The notes under the pieces: generated by a model
The model's database searches: none
What the model was told of the DNA's origin: nothing
What the model saw: the letters and a program-made list of their open reading frames with translations, nothing else
Translations under genes and position numbers: made by a program
NCBI RefSeq assembly: GCF_029227915.1
Contig: NC_079878.1
Coordinates: 34,747,501-34,811,500, forward strand
Source: Hydractinia symbiolongicarpus
Lineage: Eukaryota; Cnidaria; Hydrozoa; Anthoathecata; Hydractiniidae
DNA length: 64,000 bases
Direction of reading: 5' to 3'
Shown here: in pieces, positions 1-12,126 of the stretch
Position numbering within the stretch: position 1 is the first letter of the stretch
Layout: each line of letters starts with the position of its first letter

Positions 1-2240
1 TACCACAGCGCCCAGTGTAATCGCTGAGTTCCGGCAATCATGTCAAATTAAGAAGAATGTTATTTCTTGGAGTCCAATTGTCTCATTTATCACCTTTATC
101 AGGTCACAGTCCAAAGTTAGTTCAATTAAGTACCACAGTCAATCGTTTCACTATTAAAAGCGATGCAACTTAGTAATATCATAAAAATATCGCTAAATAC
201 ATGTTGGTACGAATTTGTGACCCAACCGTTGTAACTCAAACGGACTGACACCGTTAAAAAGTCAATGAAATGTAGTTTTTAAAACTGTCGCTATTTCTTC
301 AGCTCGCGCTAACGGCTAGGATTGGTCCCACATTAAAAAAATGACTTATTAATCTAAATTTTTAAATGAAGCGCTACCACAGCACCCAGTGTAATCGCTG
401 AGTTCCGGCAATCATGTCAAATTAAGAAGAATGTTATTTCTTGGAGTCTAATTTTCCCATTTATCACATTTATCAGGTCACAGTCCAAAGTTAGTTCAAT
501 TAAATCCCACAGTCAATCGTTTCACTGTTAAAAGCGATGCAACCTAGTAATATCAGATAAATATCGCTCAATACATGTTGGTACGAATATGTGACCCAAC
601 CGTTGTAACTCAAACGAACTTACACCGTTAGAAAGTCAGTGAAGTGTAGTATTTGAAACAGTCGCTATTTCTGCAGTGCGCGATAACGGCTAGGATGGGT
701 CCCACATTAAAAAAATGACTTTTTTTATCTTAATTCTAAAATGAAGCGCTACCACAGCGTCCAGTGTAATCGCTGAGTTTCGGCAATCATGTCAAATTAA
801 GAAGAATGTTACTTCTTGGAGTCAACTTGTCTCACTTATAACATTTATCATGTCACAGTCCAAAGTTAGTTCAATTAAATCCCACAGCCAATCGTTTCAT
901 TGTTAAAAGTGGTGCATCCTAGTAATATCAGAAAAACATCGCTAAGTACATGTTGGTACGAATATGTGACCCAGCCGTTGTAACTCAAACGAACTTACAC
1001 CGTTAGAAAGTCAATGAAATGTAGTTTTTGAAACTGTCGCTATTTCTTCAGCACGCAATGACGACTAGGATAGGTCCCACAGTAAAAAATGACTTATTAA
1101 TCTAAATTTTTAAATGAAGCGCTACCACAGCACCCAGTGTAATCGCTGAGTTCCGGCAATCATGTCAAATTAAGAAGAATGTTATTTCTTGGAGTCTAAT
1201 TTTCCCATTTATCACATTTATCAGGTCACAGTCCAAAGTTAGTTCAATTAAATCCCACAGTCAATCGTTTCACTGTTAAAAGCGATGCAACCTAGTAATA
1301 TCAGATAAATATCGCTCAATACATGTTGGTACGAATATGTGACACAACTGTTGTAACTGAAACGGACTGACACCGTTAGAAAGTCAATGAAATTTAGTTT
1401 TTGAAACTGTTGCTTTTTTTTCAGCGCGCGATAACGGCTAGGATTGATCCCACAGTAAAATATGACTTATTAATCTCACTTTTTCAATGAAGCGCTACCA
1501 CAGCGCCCAGTGTAATCGCTGAGTTCCGGCAATCATGTCAAATTAAGAAGAATGTTATTTCTTGGAGTCAAATTTTCTCGTTTATCACATTTATCTGGTC
1601 ACATTCCAAAGTTAGTTCAATTAAGTCCCACACACAATCGTTTCACTGTTAAAAGTGTAGCAACCTAGTAATATCAGATAAATGTCGCTAAATACATGTT
1701 GGTACGAATATGTGACCAACTGTTGAAACTCAAACGGACTGACACCGTTAGAAAGTCAGTGAAGTTTAGTATTTGAAACAGTCTCTATTTCTTCAGCGCG
1801 CGCTAACGGCTAGGATTGGTCCCACAGTAAAAAATGACTTATTTTTCTAATTTTATAAATGAAGAACTATCACAGCGCCCAGTGTCATCGCTGAGTTCCG
1901 GCAATCATGTCAAATTAAGAAGAATGTTATTTCTTGGAATCAACTTGTCTCACTTATCACATTTATCAGGTCACAGTCGAAAGTTAGTTCAGTTAAGTCC
2001 CACAGTCAATCGCTTCATTGTTAAAAGCGATGCAACCTGAAAATAACAGAAAAACATCACTAAATACATATTGGTACGAATATGTGACCCAACCGTTGTA
2101 ACTCAAACGGACTTACACCGTTAGAATGTCAATGAAATGTAGTTTTTGAAACTGTCACTATTTCTTCAGCGCGTGATAACGGCTAGGATAGGTCCCACAG
2201 TAAAAAATGACTTATTAATCTAAACTTTTAAATGAAGCGC
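1..2240 (+). repeat. 6-monomer higher-order repeat (2,240 bp), copy 1
   Basis: The six monomers start at 1, 375, 750, 1123, 1496 and 1868, with lengths 374, 375, 373, 373, 372 and 373. Within the unit they differ from one another at many sites. The sixth carries diagnostic changes: aagaactatcacagc at its start and cagtcgaaagttag in its middle. The whole block recurs immediately downstream at an offset of exactly 2,240 bp, which defines the HOR. The copy may extend left of the window. Confidence 0.96.
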
Positions 2241-4480
2241 TACCACAGCGCCCAGTGTAATCGCTGAGTTCCGGCAATCATGTCAAATTAAGAAGAATGT
2301 TATTTCTTGGAGTCCAATTGTCTCATTTATCACCTTTATCAGGTCACAGTCCAAAGTTAGTTCAATTAAGTACCACAGTCAATCGTTTCACTATTAAAAG
2401 CGATGCAACTTAGTAATATCATAAAAATATCGCTAAATACATGTTGGTACGAATTTGTGACCCAACCGTTGTAACTCAAACGGACTGACACCGTTAAAAA
2501 GTCAATGAAATGTAGTTTTTAAAACTGTCGCTATTTCTTCAGCTCGCGCTAACGGCTAGGATTGGTCCCACATTAAAAAAATGACTTATTAATCTAAATT
2601 TTTAAATGAAGCGCTACCACAGCACCCAGTGTAATCGCTGAGTTCCGGCAATCATGTCAAATTAAGAAGAATGTTATTTCTTGGAGTCTAATTTTCCCAT
2701 TTATCACATTTATCAGGTCACAGTCCAAAGTTAGTTCAATTAAATCCCACAGTCAATCGTTTCACTGTTAAAAGCGATGCAACCTAGTAATATCAGATAA
2801 ATATCGCTCAATACATGTTGGTACGAATATGTGACCCAACCGTTGTAACTCAAACGAACTTACACCGTTAGAAAGTCAGTGAAGTGTAGTATTTGAAACA
2901 GTCGCTATTTCTGCAGTGCGCGATAACGGCTAGGATGGGTCCCACATTAAAAAAATGACTTTTTTTATCTTAATTCTAAAATGAAGCGCTACCACAGCGT
3001 CCAGTGTAATCGCTGAGTTTCGGCAATCATGTCAAATTAAGAAGAATGTTACTTCTTGGAGTCAACTTGTCTCACTTATAACATTTATCATGTCACAGTC
3101 CAAAGTTAGTTCAATTAAATCCCACAGCCAATCGTTTCATTGTTAAAAGTGGTGCATCCTAGTAATATCAGAAAAACATCGCTAAGTACATGTTGGTACG
3201 AATATGTGACCCAGCCGTTGTAACTCAAACGAACTTACACCGTTAGAAAGTCAATGAAATGTAGTTTTTGAAACTGTCGCTATTTCTTCAGCACGCAATG
3301 ACGACTAGGATAGGTCCCACAGTAAAAAATGACTTATTAATCTAAATTTTTAAATGAAGCGCTACCACAGCACCCAGTGTAATCGCTGAGTTCCGGCAAT
3401 CATGTCAAATTAAGAAGAATGTTATTTCTTGGAGTCTAATTTTCCCATTTATCACATTTATCAGGTCACAGTCCAAAGTTAGTTCAATTAAATCCCACAG
3501 TCAATCGTTTCACTGTTAAAAGCGATGCAACCTAGTAATATCAGATAAATATCGCTCAATACATGTTGGTACGAATATGTGACACAACTGTTGTAACTGA
3601 AACGGACTGACACCGTTAGAAAGTCAATGAAATTTAGTTTTTGAAACTGTTGCTTTTTTTTCAGCGCGCGATAACGGCTAGGATTGATCCCACAGTAAAA
3701 TATGACTTATTAATCTCACTTTTTCAATGAAGCGCTACCACAGCGCCCAGTGTAATCGCTGAGTTCCGGCAATCATGTCAAATTAAGAAGAATGTTATTT
3801 CTTGGAGTCAAATTTTCTCGTTTATCACATTTATCTGGTCACATTCCAAAGTTAGTTCAATTAAGTCCCACACACAATCGTTTCACTGTTAAAAGTGTAG
3901 CAACCTAGTAATATCAGATAAATGTCGCTAAATACATGTTGGTACGAATATGTGACCAACTGTTGAAACTCAAACGGACTGACACCGTTAGAAAGTCAGT
4001 GAAGTTTAGTATTTGAAACAGTCTCTATTTCTTCAGCGCGCGCTAACGGCTAGGATTGGTCCCACAGTAAAAAATGACTTATTTTTCTAATTTTATAAAT
4101 GAAGAACTATCACAGCGCCCAGTGTCATCGCTGAGTTCCGGCAATCATGTCAAATTAAGAAGAATGTTATTTCTTGGAATCAACTTGTCTCACTTATCAC
4201 ATTTATCAGGTCACAGTCGAAAGTTAGTTCAGTTAAGTCCCACAGTCAATCGCTTCATTGTTAAAAGCGATGCAACCTGAAAATAACAGAAAAACATCAC
4301 TAAATACATATTGGTACGAATATGTGACCCAACCGTTGTAACTCAAACGGACTTACACCGTTAGAATGTCAATGAAATGTAGTTTTTGAACCTGTCACTA
4401 TTTCTTCAGCGCGTGATAACGGCTAGGATAGGTCCCACAGTAAAAAATGACTTATTAATCTAAACTTTTAAATGAAGCGC
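2241..4480 (+). repeat. 6-monomer higher-order repeat (2,240 bp), copy 2
   Basis: This is a near-perfect tandem copy of 1-2240. The one difference I noticed is A at 2151 versus C at 4391, although monomers inside the unit are much more diverged. That pattern means the six monomers were amplified as a block very recently, or that a collapsed or expanded assembly needs to be excluded. Confidence 0.96.
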
Positions 4481-4788
4481 TACCACAGCGCCCAGTGTAA
4501 TCGCTGAGTTCCGGCAATCATGTCAAATTAAGAAGAATGTTATTTCTTGGAGTCCAATTGTCTCATTTATCACCTTTATCAGGTCACAGTCCAAAGTTAG
4601 TTCAATTAAGTACCACAGTCAATCGTTTCACTATTAAAAGCGATGCAACTTAGTAATATCATAAAAATATCGCTAAATACATGTTGGTACGAATTTGTGA
4701 CCCAACCGTTGTAACTCAAACGGACTGACACCGTTAAAAAGTCAATGAAATGTAGTTTTTAAAACTGTCGCTATTTCTTCAGCTCGCG
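4481..4788 (+). repeat. Partial third copy of the 2,240-bp HOR, truncated by a switch
   Basis: The first 308 bp match the start of the 2,240-bp unit (compare 2241-2548). At 4789 the sequence changes from the expected agctcgcgctaacggc to agctcgcgaaaacggata. It then continues as a different 4-monomer unit, so this is a HOR-to-HOR junction inside a monomer, near its GC-rich region. Confidence 0.88.
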
Positions 4789-5974
4789 AAAACGGATAGG
4801 ATTGGTCCCACAGTAAAGAATGATTTATTTATCTAAATATTTAAATGAAGCGCTACCACAGCGCCCAGTGTAATCGCTGAGTTCCGGCAATCACGTCAAA
4901 TTAAGAATAATGTTATTTCTTGGAATCCAATTGTCTCATTTATCACATTTATCATGTCACAGTCCAAAGTTAGTTCAATTAAATCTCACAGCCAATCGTT
5001 TCATTGCTAAAAGTGATGCAACCTAGTACTATCAGAAAAACATCGCTAAGTACATGTTGGTACGAATATGTGACCCAGCCTTTGTAACTCAAACGAACTT
5101 ACACCGTTAGAATGTCAATGAAATGTAGTTTTTGATACTGTCGCTATTTCTTCAGCGCGCGATGACGACTAGGATAGGTCCCACAGTTAAAAATGACTTA
5201 TTAATCTAAATTTTTAGATGAAGTGCTACCACAGCACCCAGTGTAATCGCTGAGTTCTGGCAATCATGTCAAATTAAGAGGAATGTTATTTCTTGGAGTC
5301 CAATTTTCCCATTAATCACATTTATCAGGTCACAGTCTAAAGTTAGTTCAATTAAATCCCACAGTCAATCGTTTCACTGTTAAAAGCGATGCAACCTTGT
5401 AATATCAGATAAATATCGCTAAATACATGTTGGTACGAAGATGTGACCCAACCGTTGTAACTCAAACGCACTGACACCGTTAGAAAGTCAATGAAATGTA
5501 CTTTTTGAAACTGTCGCTATTTCCTCATTGCGCGATAACGGCTAGGAATGGTCCCACAGTAAAAAGAATGATTTATTTATCTAAATGTTTAAATGAAGCG
5601 CTACCACAGCGCTCAGTGTAATCGCTGAGTTCCGGCAATCACGTCAAATTAAGAAGAATGTTATTTCTTGGAATTAACTTGTCTCACTTATCACATTTGT
5701 CAGGTCACAGTCGAAAGTTATTTCAGTTAAGTCCCACAGTCAATCGCTTCATTGTTAAAAGCGATGCAACCTGAAAATAACAGAAAAACATCGCTAAATA
5801 CATATTGGTACGAATATGTGACCCAACCGTTGTAACTCAAACGGACTTACACCGTTAGAATGTCAATGAAATGTAGTTTTTGAAACTGTCACTATTTCTT
5901 CAGCGCGCGATAACGGCTAGGATAGGTCCCACAGTAAAAAATGACTTATTAATCTAAACTTTTAAATGAAGCGC
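4481..5974 (+). repeat. 4-monomer higher-order repeat (1,494 bp), copy 1
   Basis: The monomers start at 4481, 4854, 5227 and 5602. They carry markers shared with the next copy: gcgaaaacggatagg, catgtcacag with aaatctcacagccaatcg, the variant cccagcctttgtaac, and gttctggcaatcatg. The last part, after about 5670, matches the sixth monomer of the 2,240-bp HOR (cagtcgaaagtt) rather than the equivalent part of copy 2, so the unit is itself a recombinant. Confidence 0.9.
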
Positions 5975-7165
5975 TACCACAGCGCCCAGTGTAATCGCTG
6001 AGTTCCGGCAATCATGTCAAATTAAGAAGAATGTTATTTCTTGGAGTCCAATTGTCTCATTTATCACCTTTATCAGGTCACAGTCCAAAGTTAGTTCAAT
6101 TAAGTCCCACAGTCAATCGTTTCACTGTTAAAAGCGATGCAACTTAGTAATATCATAAAAATATCGCTAAATACATGTTGGTACGAATTTGTGACCCAAC
6201 CGTTGTAACTCAAACGGACTGACACCGTTAGAAAGTCAATGAAATGTAGTTTTTAAAACTGTCGCTATTTCTTCAGCTCGCGAAAACGGATAGGATTGGT
6301 CCCACAGTAAAGAATGATTTATTTATCTAAATATTTAAATGAAGCGCTACCACAGCGCCCAGTGTAATCGCTGAGTTCCGGCAATCACGTCAAATTAAGA
6401 ATAATGTTATTTCTTGGAATCCAATTGTCTCATTTATCACATTTATCATGTCACAGTCCAAAGTTAGTTCAATTAAATCTCACAGCCAATCGTTTCATTG
6501 CTAAAAGTGATGCAACTTAGTACTATCAGAAAAACATCGCTAAGTACATGTTGGTACGAATATGTGACCCAGCCTTTGTAACTCAAACGAACTTACACCG
6601 TTAAAATGTCAATGAAATGTAGTTTTTGATACTGTCGCTATTTCTTCAGCGCGCGATGACGACTAGGATAGGTCCCACAGTTAAAAATGACTTATTAATC
6701 TAAATTTTTAGATGAAGCGCTACCACAGCACCCAGTGTAATCGCTGAGTTCTGGCAATCATGTCAAATTAAGAAGAATGTTATTTCTTGGAGTCCAATTT
6801 TCCCATTTATCACATTTATCAGGTCACAGTCTAAAGTTAGTTCAATTAAATCCCACAGTCAATCGTTTCACTGTTAAAAGCGATGCAACCTTGTAATATC
6901 AGATAAATATCGCTAAATACATGTTGGTACGAATATGTGACCCAACCGTTGTAACTCAAACGCACTGACACCGTTAGAAAGTCAATGAAATGTACTTTTT
7001 GAAACTGTCGCTATTTCCTCATTGCGCGATAACGGCTAGGAATGGTCCCACAGTAAAAAGAATGATTTATTTATCTAAATGTTTAAATGAAGCGCTACCA
7101 CAGCGCTCAGTGTAATTGCTGAGTTCCGGCAATCACGTCAAATTAAGAAGAATGTTATTTCTTGG
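5975..7165 (+). repeat. 4-monomer higher-order repeat (1,494 bp), copy 2 (incomplete)
   Basis: The monomers start at 5975, 6348, 6721 and 7096 and follow copy 1 at an offset of 1,494 bp, with scattered substitutions (for example gatgcaacttagtac for gatgcaacctagtac). Matching ends at about 7165, where gagtccaattgtctc replaces gaattaacttgtctc. The next monomer carries the 4-bp agtc duplication seen in other HORs. Confidence 0.88.
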
Positions 7166-7202
7166 AGTCCAATTGTCTCATTTATCACATTTATCAGGTC
7201 AC

Positions 7203-7210
7203 AGTCAGTC
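7203..7210 (+). other. 4-bp tandem duplication agtcagtc, lineage marker
   Basis: The usual cacagtccaaag becomes cacagtcagtccaaag. The same insertion is at 12883-12890, 15127-15134, 16998-17005, 19244-19251 and 21488-21495, spaced 5680, 2244, 1871, 2246 and 2244 bp. It marks descendants of one monomer spread through the left 22 kb. Confidence 0.9.
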
Positions 7211-7401
7211 CAAAGTTAGTTCAATTAATTCCCACAGTCAATCGCTTCATTGTTAAAAGCGATGCAACCTAAAAATAACAGAAAAACATCGCTAAATACA
7301 TATTGGTACGAATATGTGACCCAACCGTTGTAACTCAAACGGACTTACACCGTTAGAAATTCATGAAATGCAGTTTTTGAGACTGTCGCTATTTCTTCAG
7401 C

Positions 7402-7421
7402 GCGCGATAACTCATGTCAAA
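7402..7421 (+). other. Deletion junction fusing two monomers (first occurrence)
   Basis: gcgcgataac is joined directly to tcatgtcaaa at 7411/7412. The normal connecting stretch (ggctagg through the next monomer start to ggcaa, about 98 bp) is absent. Little or no shared sequence is seen at the join, at most a single T. Confidence 0.9.
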
Positions 7422-7740
7422 TTAGGAAGAATGTTATTTGTTGGAGTCCAATTTTCTCATTTATCACATTTATGAGGTCACAGTCCAAAGTTAGTTCAAT
7501 TAAGTCCCACAGCCAATCGTTTCACTGTTAAAAGCGATGCAGCCTAGTAATATCAGATAAATATCGCTAAATACATGGTGGTACGAATACGTGAACCAAC
7601 TGTTGTAACTCAAACGGACTGACACCGTAAGAAAGTCAATGAAATGTAGTTTTTGAAACTGTCGCTATTTCTTTAGCGCGCGATAACTGCTAGGATTGGT
7701 CCCACAGTAAAAAATGACTGATTAATCTAAATTTTTAAAT

Positions 7741-8761
7741 AAAGGGCTACCACAGCACCCAGTGTAATCGCTGAGTTCCGGCAATCACGTCAAATTAAGA
7801 AGAATGCTATTTCTTGGAGTCCAATTGTCTCCTTTACCACATTTATCAGGTCACAGTCCAAAATTTGTTCAGTTAAGTCCCACAGTCAATCGTTTCATAG
7901 TTAAAAGCGATGCAACCTAAAAATAACAGAAAAACATCGCTAAATACATATTGGTACGAATATGTGACCCAACCGTTGTAACTCAAACGGACTTACACCG
8001 TTAGAAATTCATGAAATGCAGTTTTTGAGATTGTCGCTATTTCTTCAGCGCGCGATAACTCATGTCAAATTAGGAAGAATGTTATTTGTTGGAGTCCAAT
8101 TTTCTCATTTATCACATTTATGAGGTCACAGTCCAAAGTTAGTTCAATTAAGTCCCACAGCCAATCGTTTCACTGTTAAAAGCGATGCAGCCTAGTAATA
8201 TCAGATAAATATCGCTAAATACATGGTGGTACGAATACGTGAACCAACCGTTGTAACTCAAACGGACTGACACCGTAAGAAAGTCAATGAAATGTAGTTT
8301 TTGAAACTGTCGCTATTTCTTTAGCGCGCGATAACTGCTAGGATTGGTCCCACAGTAAAAAATGACTGATTAATCTAAATTTTTAAATAAAGGGCTACCA
8401 CAGCGCCCAGTGTAATCGCTGAGTTCCGGCAATCATGTCAAATTAAGAAGAATGTTATTTCTTGGAGTCCAATTGTCTCATTTATCACCTTTATCAGGTC
8501 ACAGTCCAAAGTTATTTCAATTAAGTCCCACAGTCAATCGTTTCACTATTAAAAGCGATGCAACTTAGTAATATCATAAAAATATTGCTAAATACATGTT
8601 GGTACGAATATGTGACGCAACCGTTGTAACTCAAACGGACTGACACCGTAAGAAAGTCAATGAAATGTAGTTTTTGAAACTGTCGCTATTTCTTTAGCGC
8701 GCGATAACTGCTAGGATTGGTCCCACAGTAAAAAATGACTGATTAATCTAAATTTTTAAAT
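7741..8761 (+). repeat. 1,021-bp composite higher-order unit, copy 1
   Basis: The unit consists of a fused, deleted monomer pair (start 7748, 648 bp) and one full monomer (start 8396, 373 bp). The variant start aaagggctaccac marks the monomers. The next copy begins exactly 1,021 bp downstream, so the ~98-bp deletion was amplified along with its neighbours and did not arise again independently. Confidence 0.92.
8050..8069 (+). other. Same monomer-fusion junction, second copy
   Basis: The breakpoint is identical, at 8059/8060 and 648 bp after the first, inside the first 1,021-bp unit. An identical breakpoint means it was copied, not re-created. Confidence 0.9.
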
Positions 8762-9619
8762 AAAGGGCTACCACAGCACCCAGTGTAATCGCTGAGTTCC
8801 GGCAATCACGTCAAATTAAGAAGAATGCTATTTCTTGGAGTCCAATTGTCTCCTTTACCACATTTATCAGGTCACAGTCCAAAATTTGTTCAGTTAAGTC
8901 CCACAGTCAATCGTTTCATAGTTAAAAGCGATGCAACCTAAAAATAACAGAAAAACATCGCTAAATACATATTGGTACGAATATGTGACCCAACCGTTGT
9001 AACTCAAACGGACTTACACCGTTAGAAATTCATGAAATGCAGTTTTTGAGATTGTCGCTATTTCTTCAGCGCGCGATAACTCATGTCAAATTAGGAAGAA
9101 TGTTATTTGTTGGAGTCCAATTTTCTCATTTATCACATTTATGAGGTCACAGTCCAAAGTTAGTTCAATTAAGTCCCACAGCCAATCTTTTCACTGTTAA
9201 AAGCGATGCAGCCTAGTAATATCAGATAAATATCGCTAAATACATGGTGGTACGAATACGTGAACCAACCGTTGTAACTCAAACGGACTGACACCGTAAG
9301 AAAGTCAATGAAATGTAGTTTTTGAAACTGTCGCTATTTCTTTAGCGCGCGATAACTGCTAGGATTGGTCCCACAGTAAAAAATGACTGATTAATCTAAA
9401 TTTTTAAATAAAGGGCTACCACAGCGCCCAGTGTAATCGCTGAGTTCCGGCAATCATGTCAAATTAAGAAGAATGTTATTTCTTGGAGTCCAATTGTCTC
9501 ATTTATCACCTTTATCAGGTCACAGTCCAAAGTTAGTTCAATTAAGTCCCACAGTCAATCGTTTCACTATTAAAAGCGATGCAACTTAGTAATATCATAA
9601 AAATATTGCTAAATACATG
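8762..9619 (+). repeat. 1,021-bp composite higher-order unit, copy 2 (3' end replaced)
   Basis: It has the same arrangement as copy 1, with starts at 8769 and 9417 and again a 648-bp fused pair. The match holds until about 9620. There gtgacgcaaccgttg is replaced by gtgacacaactgttg, and the sequence passes into the 1,492-bp HOR. Confidence 0.9.
9071..9090 (+). other. Same monomer-fusion junction, third copy
   Basis: The breakpoint is identical, at 9080/9081, exactly 1,021 bp after the second junction and inside the second 1,021-bp unit. Confidence 0.9.
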
Positions 9620-11111
9620 TTGGTACGAATATGTGACACAACTGTTGTAACTGAAACGGACTGACACCGTTAGAAAGTCAATGAAATTTAGTTTTTGAAA
9701 CTGTTGCTTTTTTTTCAGCGCGCGATAACGGCTAGGATTGGTCCCACAGTAAAAAATGACTTATTTTTCTAATTTTATAAATGAAGAACTATCACAGCGC
9801 CCAGTGTCATCGCTGAGTTCCGGCAATCATGTCAAATTAAGAAGAATGTTATTTCTTGGAATCAACTTGTCTCACTTATCACATTTATCAGGTCACAGTC
9901 GAAAGTTAGTTCAGTTAAGTCCCACAGTCAATCGCTTCATTGTTAAAAGCGATGCAACCTGAAAATAACAGAAAAACATCGCTAAATGCATATTGGTACG
10001 AATATGTGACCCAACCGTTGTAACTCAAACAGACTTACACCGTTAGAATGTCAATGAAATGTAGTTTTTGAAACTGTCACTATTTCTTCAGCGCGCGATA
10101 ACGGCTAGGATAGGTCCCACAGTAAAAAATGACTTATTAATCTAAACTTTTAAATGAAGCGCTACCACAGCGCCCAGTGCAATCGCTGAGTTCCGGCAAT
10201 CATGTCAAATTAAGAAGAATGTTATTTCTTGGAGTCCAATTGTCTCATTTATCACCTTTATCAGGTCACAGTCCAAAGTTAGTTCAATTAAGTCCCACAG
10301 TCAATCGTTTCACTATTAAAAGCGATGCAACTTAGTAATATCATAAAAATATTGCTAAATACATGTTGGTACGAATTTGTGACCCAACCGTGGTAACTCA
10401 AACGGACTGACACCGTTAGAAAGTCAATGAAATGTAGTTTTTGAAACTGTCGCTATTTCTTCAGCTTGCGAAAACGGATAGGATTGGTCCCACAGTAAAG
10501 AATGATTTATTTATCTAAATATTTAAATGAAGCACTACCACAGCGCCCAGTGTAATCGCTGAGTTCCGGCAATCACGTCAAATTAAGAATAATGTTATTT
10601 CTTGGAATCCAATTGTCTCAATTATCACATTTATGAGGTCACAGTCCAAAGTTAGTTCAATTAAGTCCCACAGCCAATCGTTTCACTGTTAAAAGCGATG
10701 CAGCCTAGTAATATCAGATAAATATCGCTAAATACATGGTGGTACGAATACGTGAACCAACCGTTGTAACTCAAACGGACTGACACCGTAAGAAAGTCAA
10801 TGAAATGTAGTTTTTGAAACTGTCGCTATTTCTTTAGCGCGCGATAACTGCTAGGATTGGTCCCACAGTAAAAAATGACTGATTAATCTAAATTTTTAAA
10901 TAAAGAGCTACAACAGCGCCCAGTGTAATCGCTGAGTTCCGGCAATCACGTCAAATTAAGAAGAATGCTATTTCTTGGAGTCCAATTGTCTCCTTTACCA
11001 CATTTATCAGGTCACAGTCCAAAATTTGTTCAATTAAGTCCCACAGTCAATCGTTTCATAGTTAAAAGCGATGCAACCTAGTAATATCAGAAAAATATTG
11101 CTTAATACATG
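9620..11111 (+). repeat. 4-monomer higher-order repeat (1,492 bp), copy 1
   Basis: This unit is defined by the variant gtgacacaactgttgtaactg, which recurs at 9631 and 11123. It contains a copy of the aagaactatcacagc monomer also found in the 2,240-bp HOR. Inside it, near 10610-10635, a gcgaaaacggata-type monomer switches to the gaggtcacag and gaatacgtgaaccaac type of the 1,021-bp unit. Copy 2 lacks this switch. Confidence 0.9.
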
Positions 11112-12126
11112 TTGGTACGAATATGTGACACAACTGTTGTAACTGAAACGGACTGACACCGTTAGAAAGTCAATGAAATTTAGTTTTTGAAACTGTTGCT
11201 TTTTTTTCAGCGCGCGATAACGGCTAGGATTGGTCCCACAGTAAAAAATGACTTATTTTTCTAATTTTATAAATGAAGAACTATCACAGCGCCCAGTGTC
11301 ATCGCTGAGTTCCGGCAATCATGTCAAATTAAGAAGAATGTTATTTCTTGGAATCAACTTGTCTCACTTATCACATTTATCAGGTCACAGTCGAAAGTTA
11401 GTTCAGTTAAGTCCCACAGTCAATCGCTTCATTGTTAAAAGCGATGCAACCTGAAAATAACAGAAAAACATCGCTAAATACATATTGGTACGAATATGTG
11501 ACCCAACCGTTGTAACTCAAACAGACTTACACCGTTAGAATGTCAATGAAATGTAGTTTTTGAAAGTGTCACTATTTCTTCAGCGCGCGATAACGGCTAG
11601 GATAGGTCCCACAGTAAAAAATGACTTATTAATCTAAACTTTCAAATGAAGCGCTACCACAGCGCCCAGTGTAATCGCTGAGTTCCGGCAATCATGTCAA
11701 ATTAAGAAGAATGTTATTTCTTGGAGTCCAATTGTCTCATTTATCACCTTTATCAGGTCACAGTCCAAAGTTAGTTCAATTAAGTCCCCCAGTCAATCGT
11801 TTCACTATTAAAAGCGATGCAACTTAGTAATATCATAAAAATATCGCTAAATACATGTTGGTACGAATTTGTGACCCAACCGTTGTAACTCAAACGGACT
11901 GACACCGTTAGAAAGTCAATGAAATGTAGTTTTTGAAACTGTCGCTATTTCTTCAGCTCGCGAAAACGGATAGGATTGGTCCCACAGTAAAGAATGATTT
12001 ATTTATCTAAATATTTAAATGAAGCGCTACCACAGCGCCCAGTGTAATCGCTGAGTTCCGGCAATCACGTCAAATTAAGAATAATGTTATTTCTTGGAAT
12101 CCAATTGTCTCAATTATCACATTTAT
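11112..12126 (+). repeat. 4-monomer higher-order repeat (1,492 bp), copy 2 (incomplete)
   Basis: It follows copy 1 at a 1,492-bp offset. Matching stops at 12127, where catgtcacag replaces the gaggtcacag of copy 1. From there the sequence resembles the 4854-type monomer. Confidence 0.88.

Larger units (their letters stand above)
7166..7740 (+). repeat. Mosaic segment containing the first fused, deleted monomer pair
   Basis: From the monomer start at 7096 the next recognisable start is 7748, a distance of 652 bp instead of about 746. The missing ~98 bp is the end of one monomer and the beginning of the next, so gcgcgataac at 7402-7411 runs straight into tcatgtcaaatta. The downstream half carries the variant gaatacgtgaaccaac and ctttagcgcgcgataactgc, which are shared with the following 1,021-bp units. 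Confidence 0.87.

Noticed and set aside
1834-2040. 68-residue open frame on the + strand, repeated identically at 4074, 9756, 11248 and 13865
   Set aside because: It is one satellite monomer type read in one frame. The identity follows from HOR duplication, related monomers interrupt the frame, and no start context, domain or codon-level constraint is visible.
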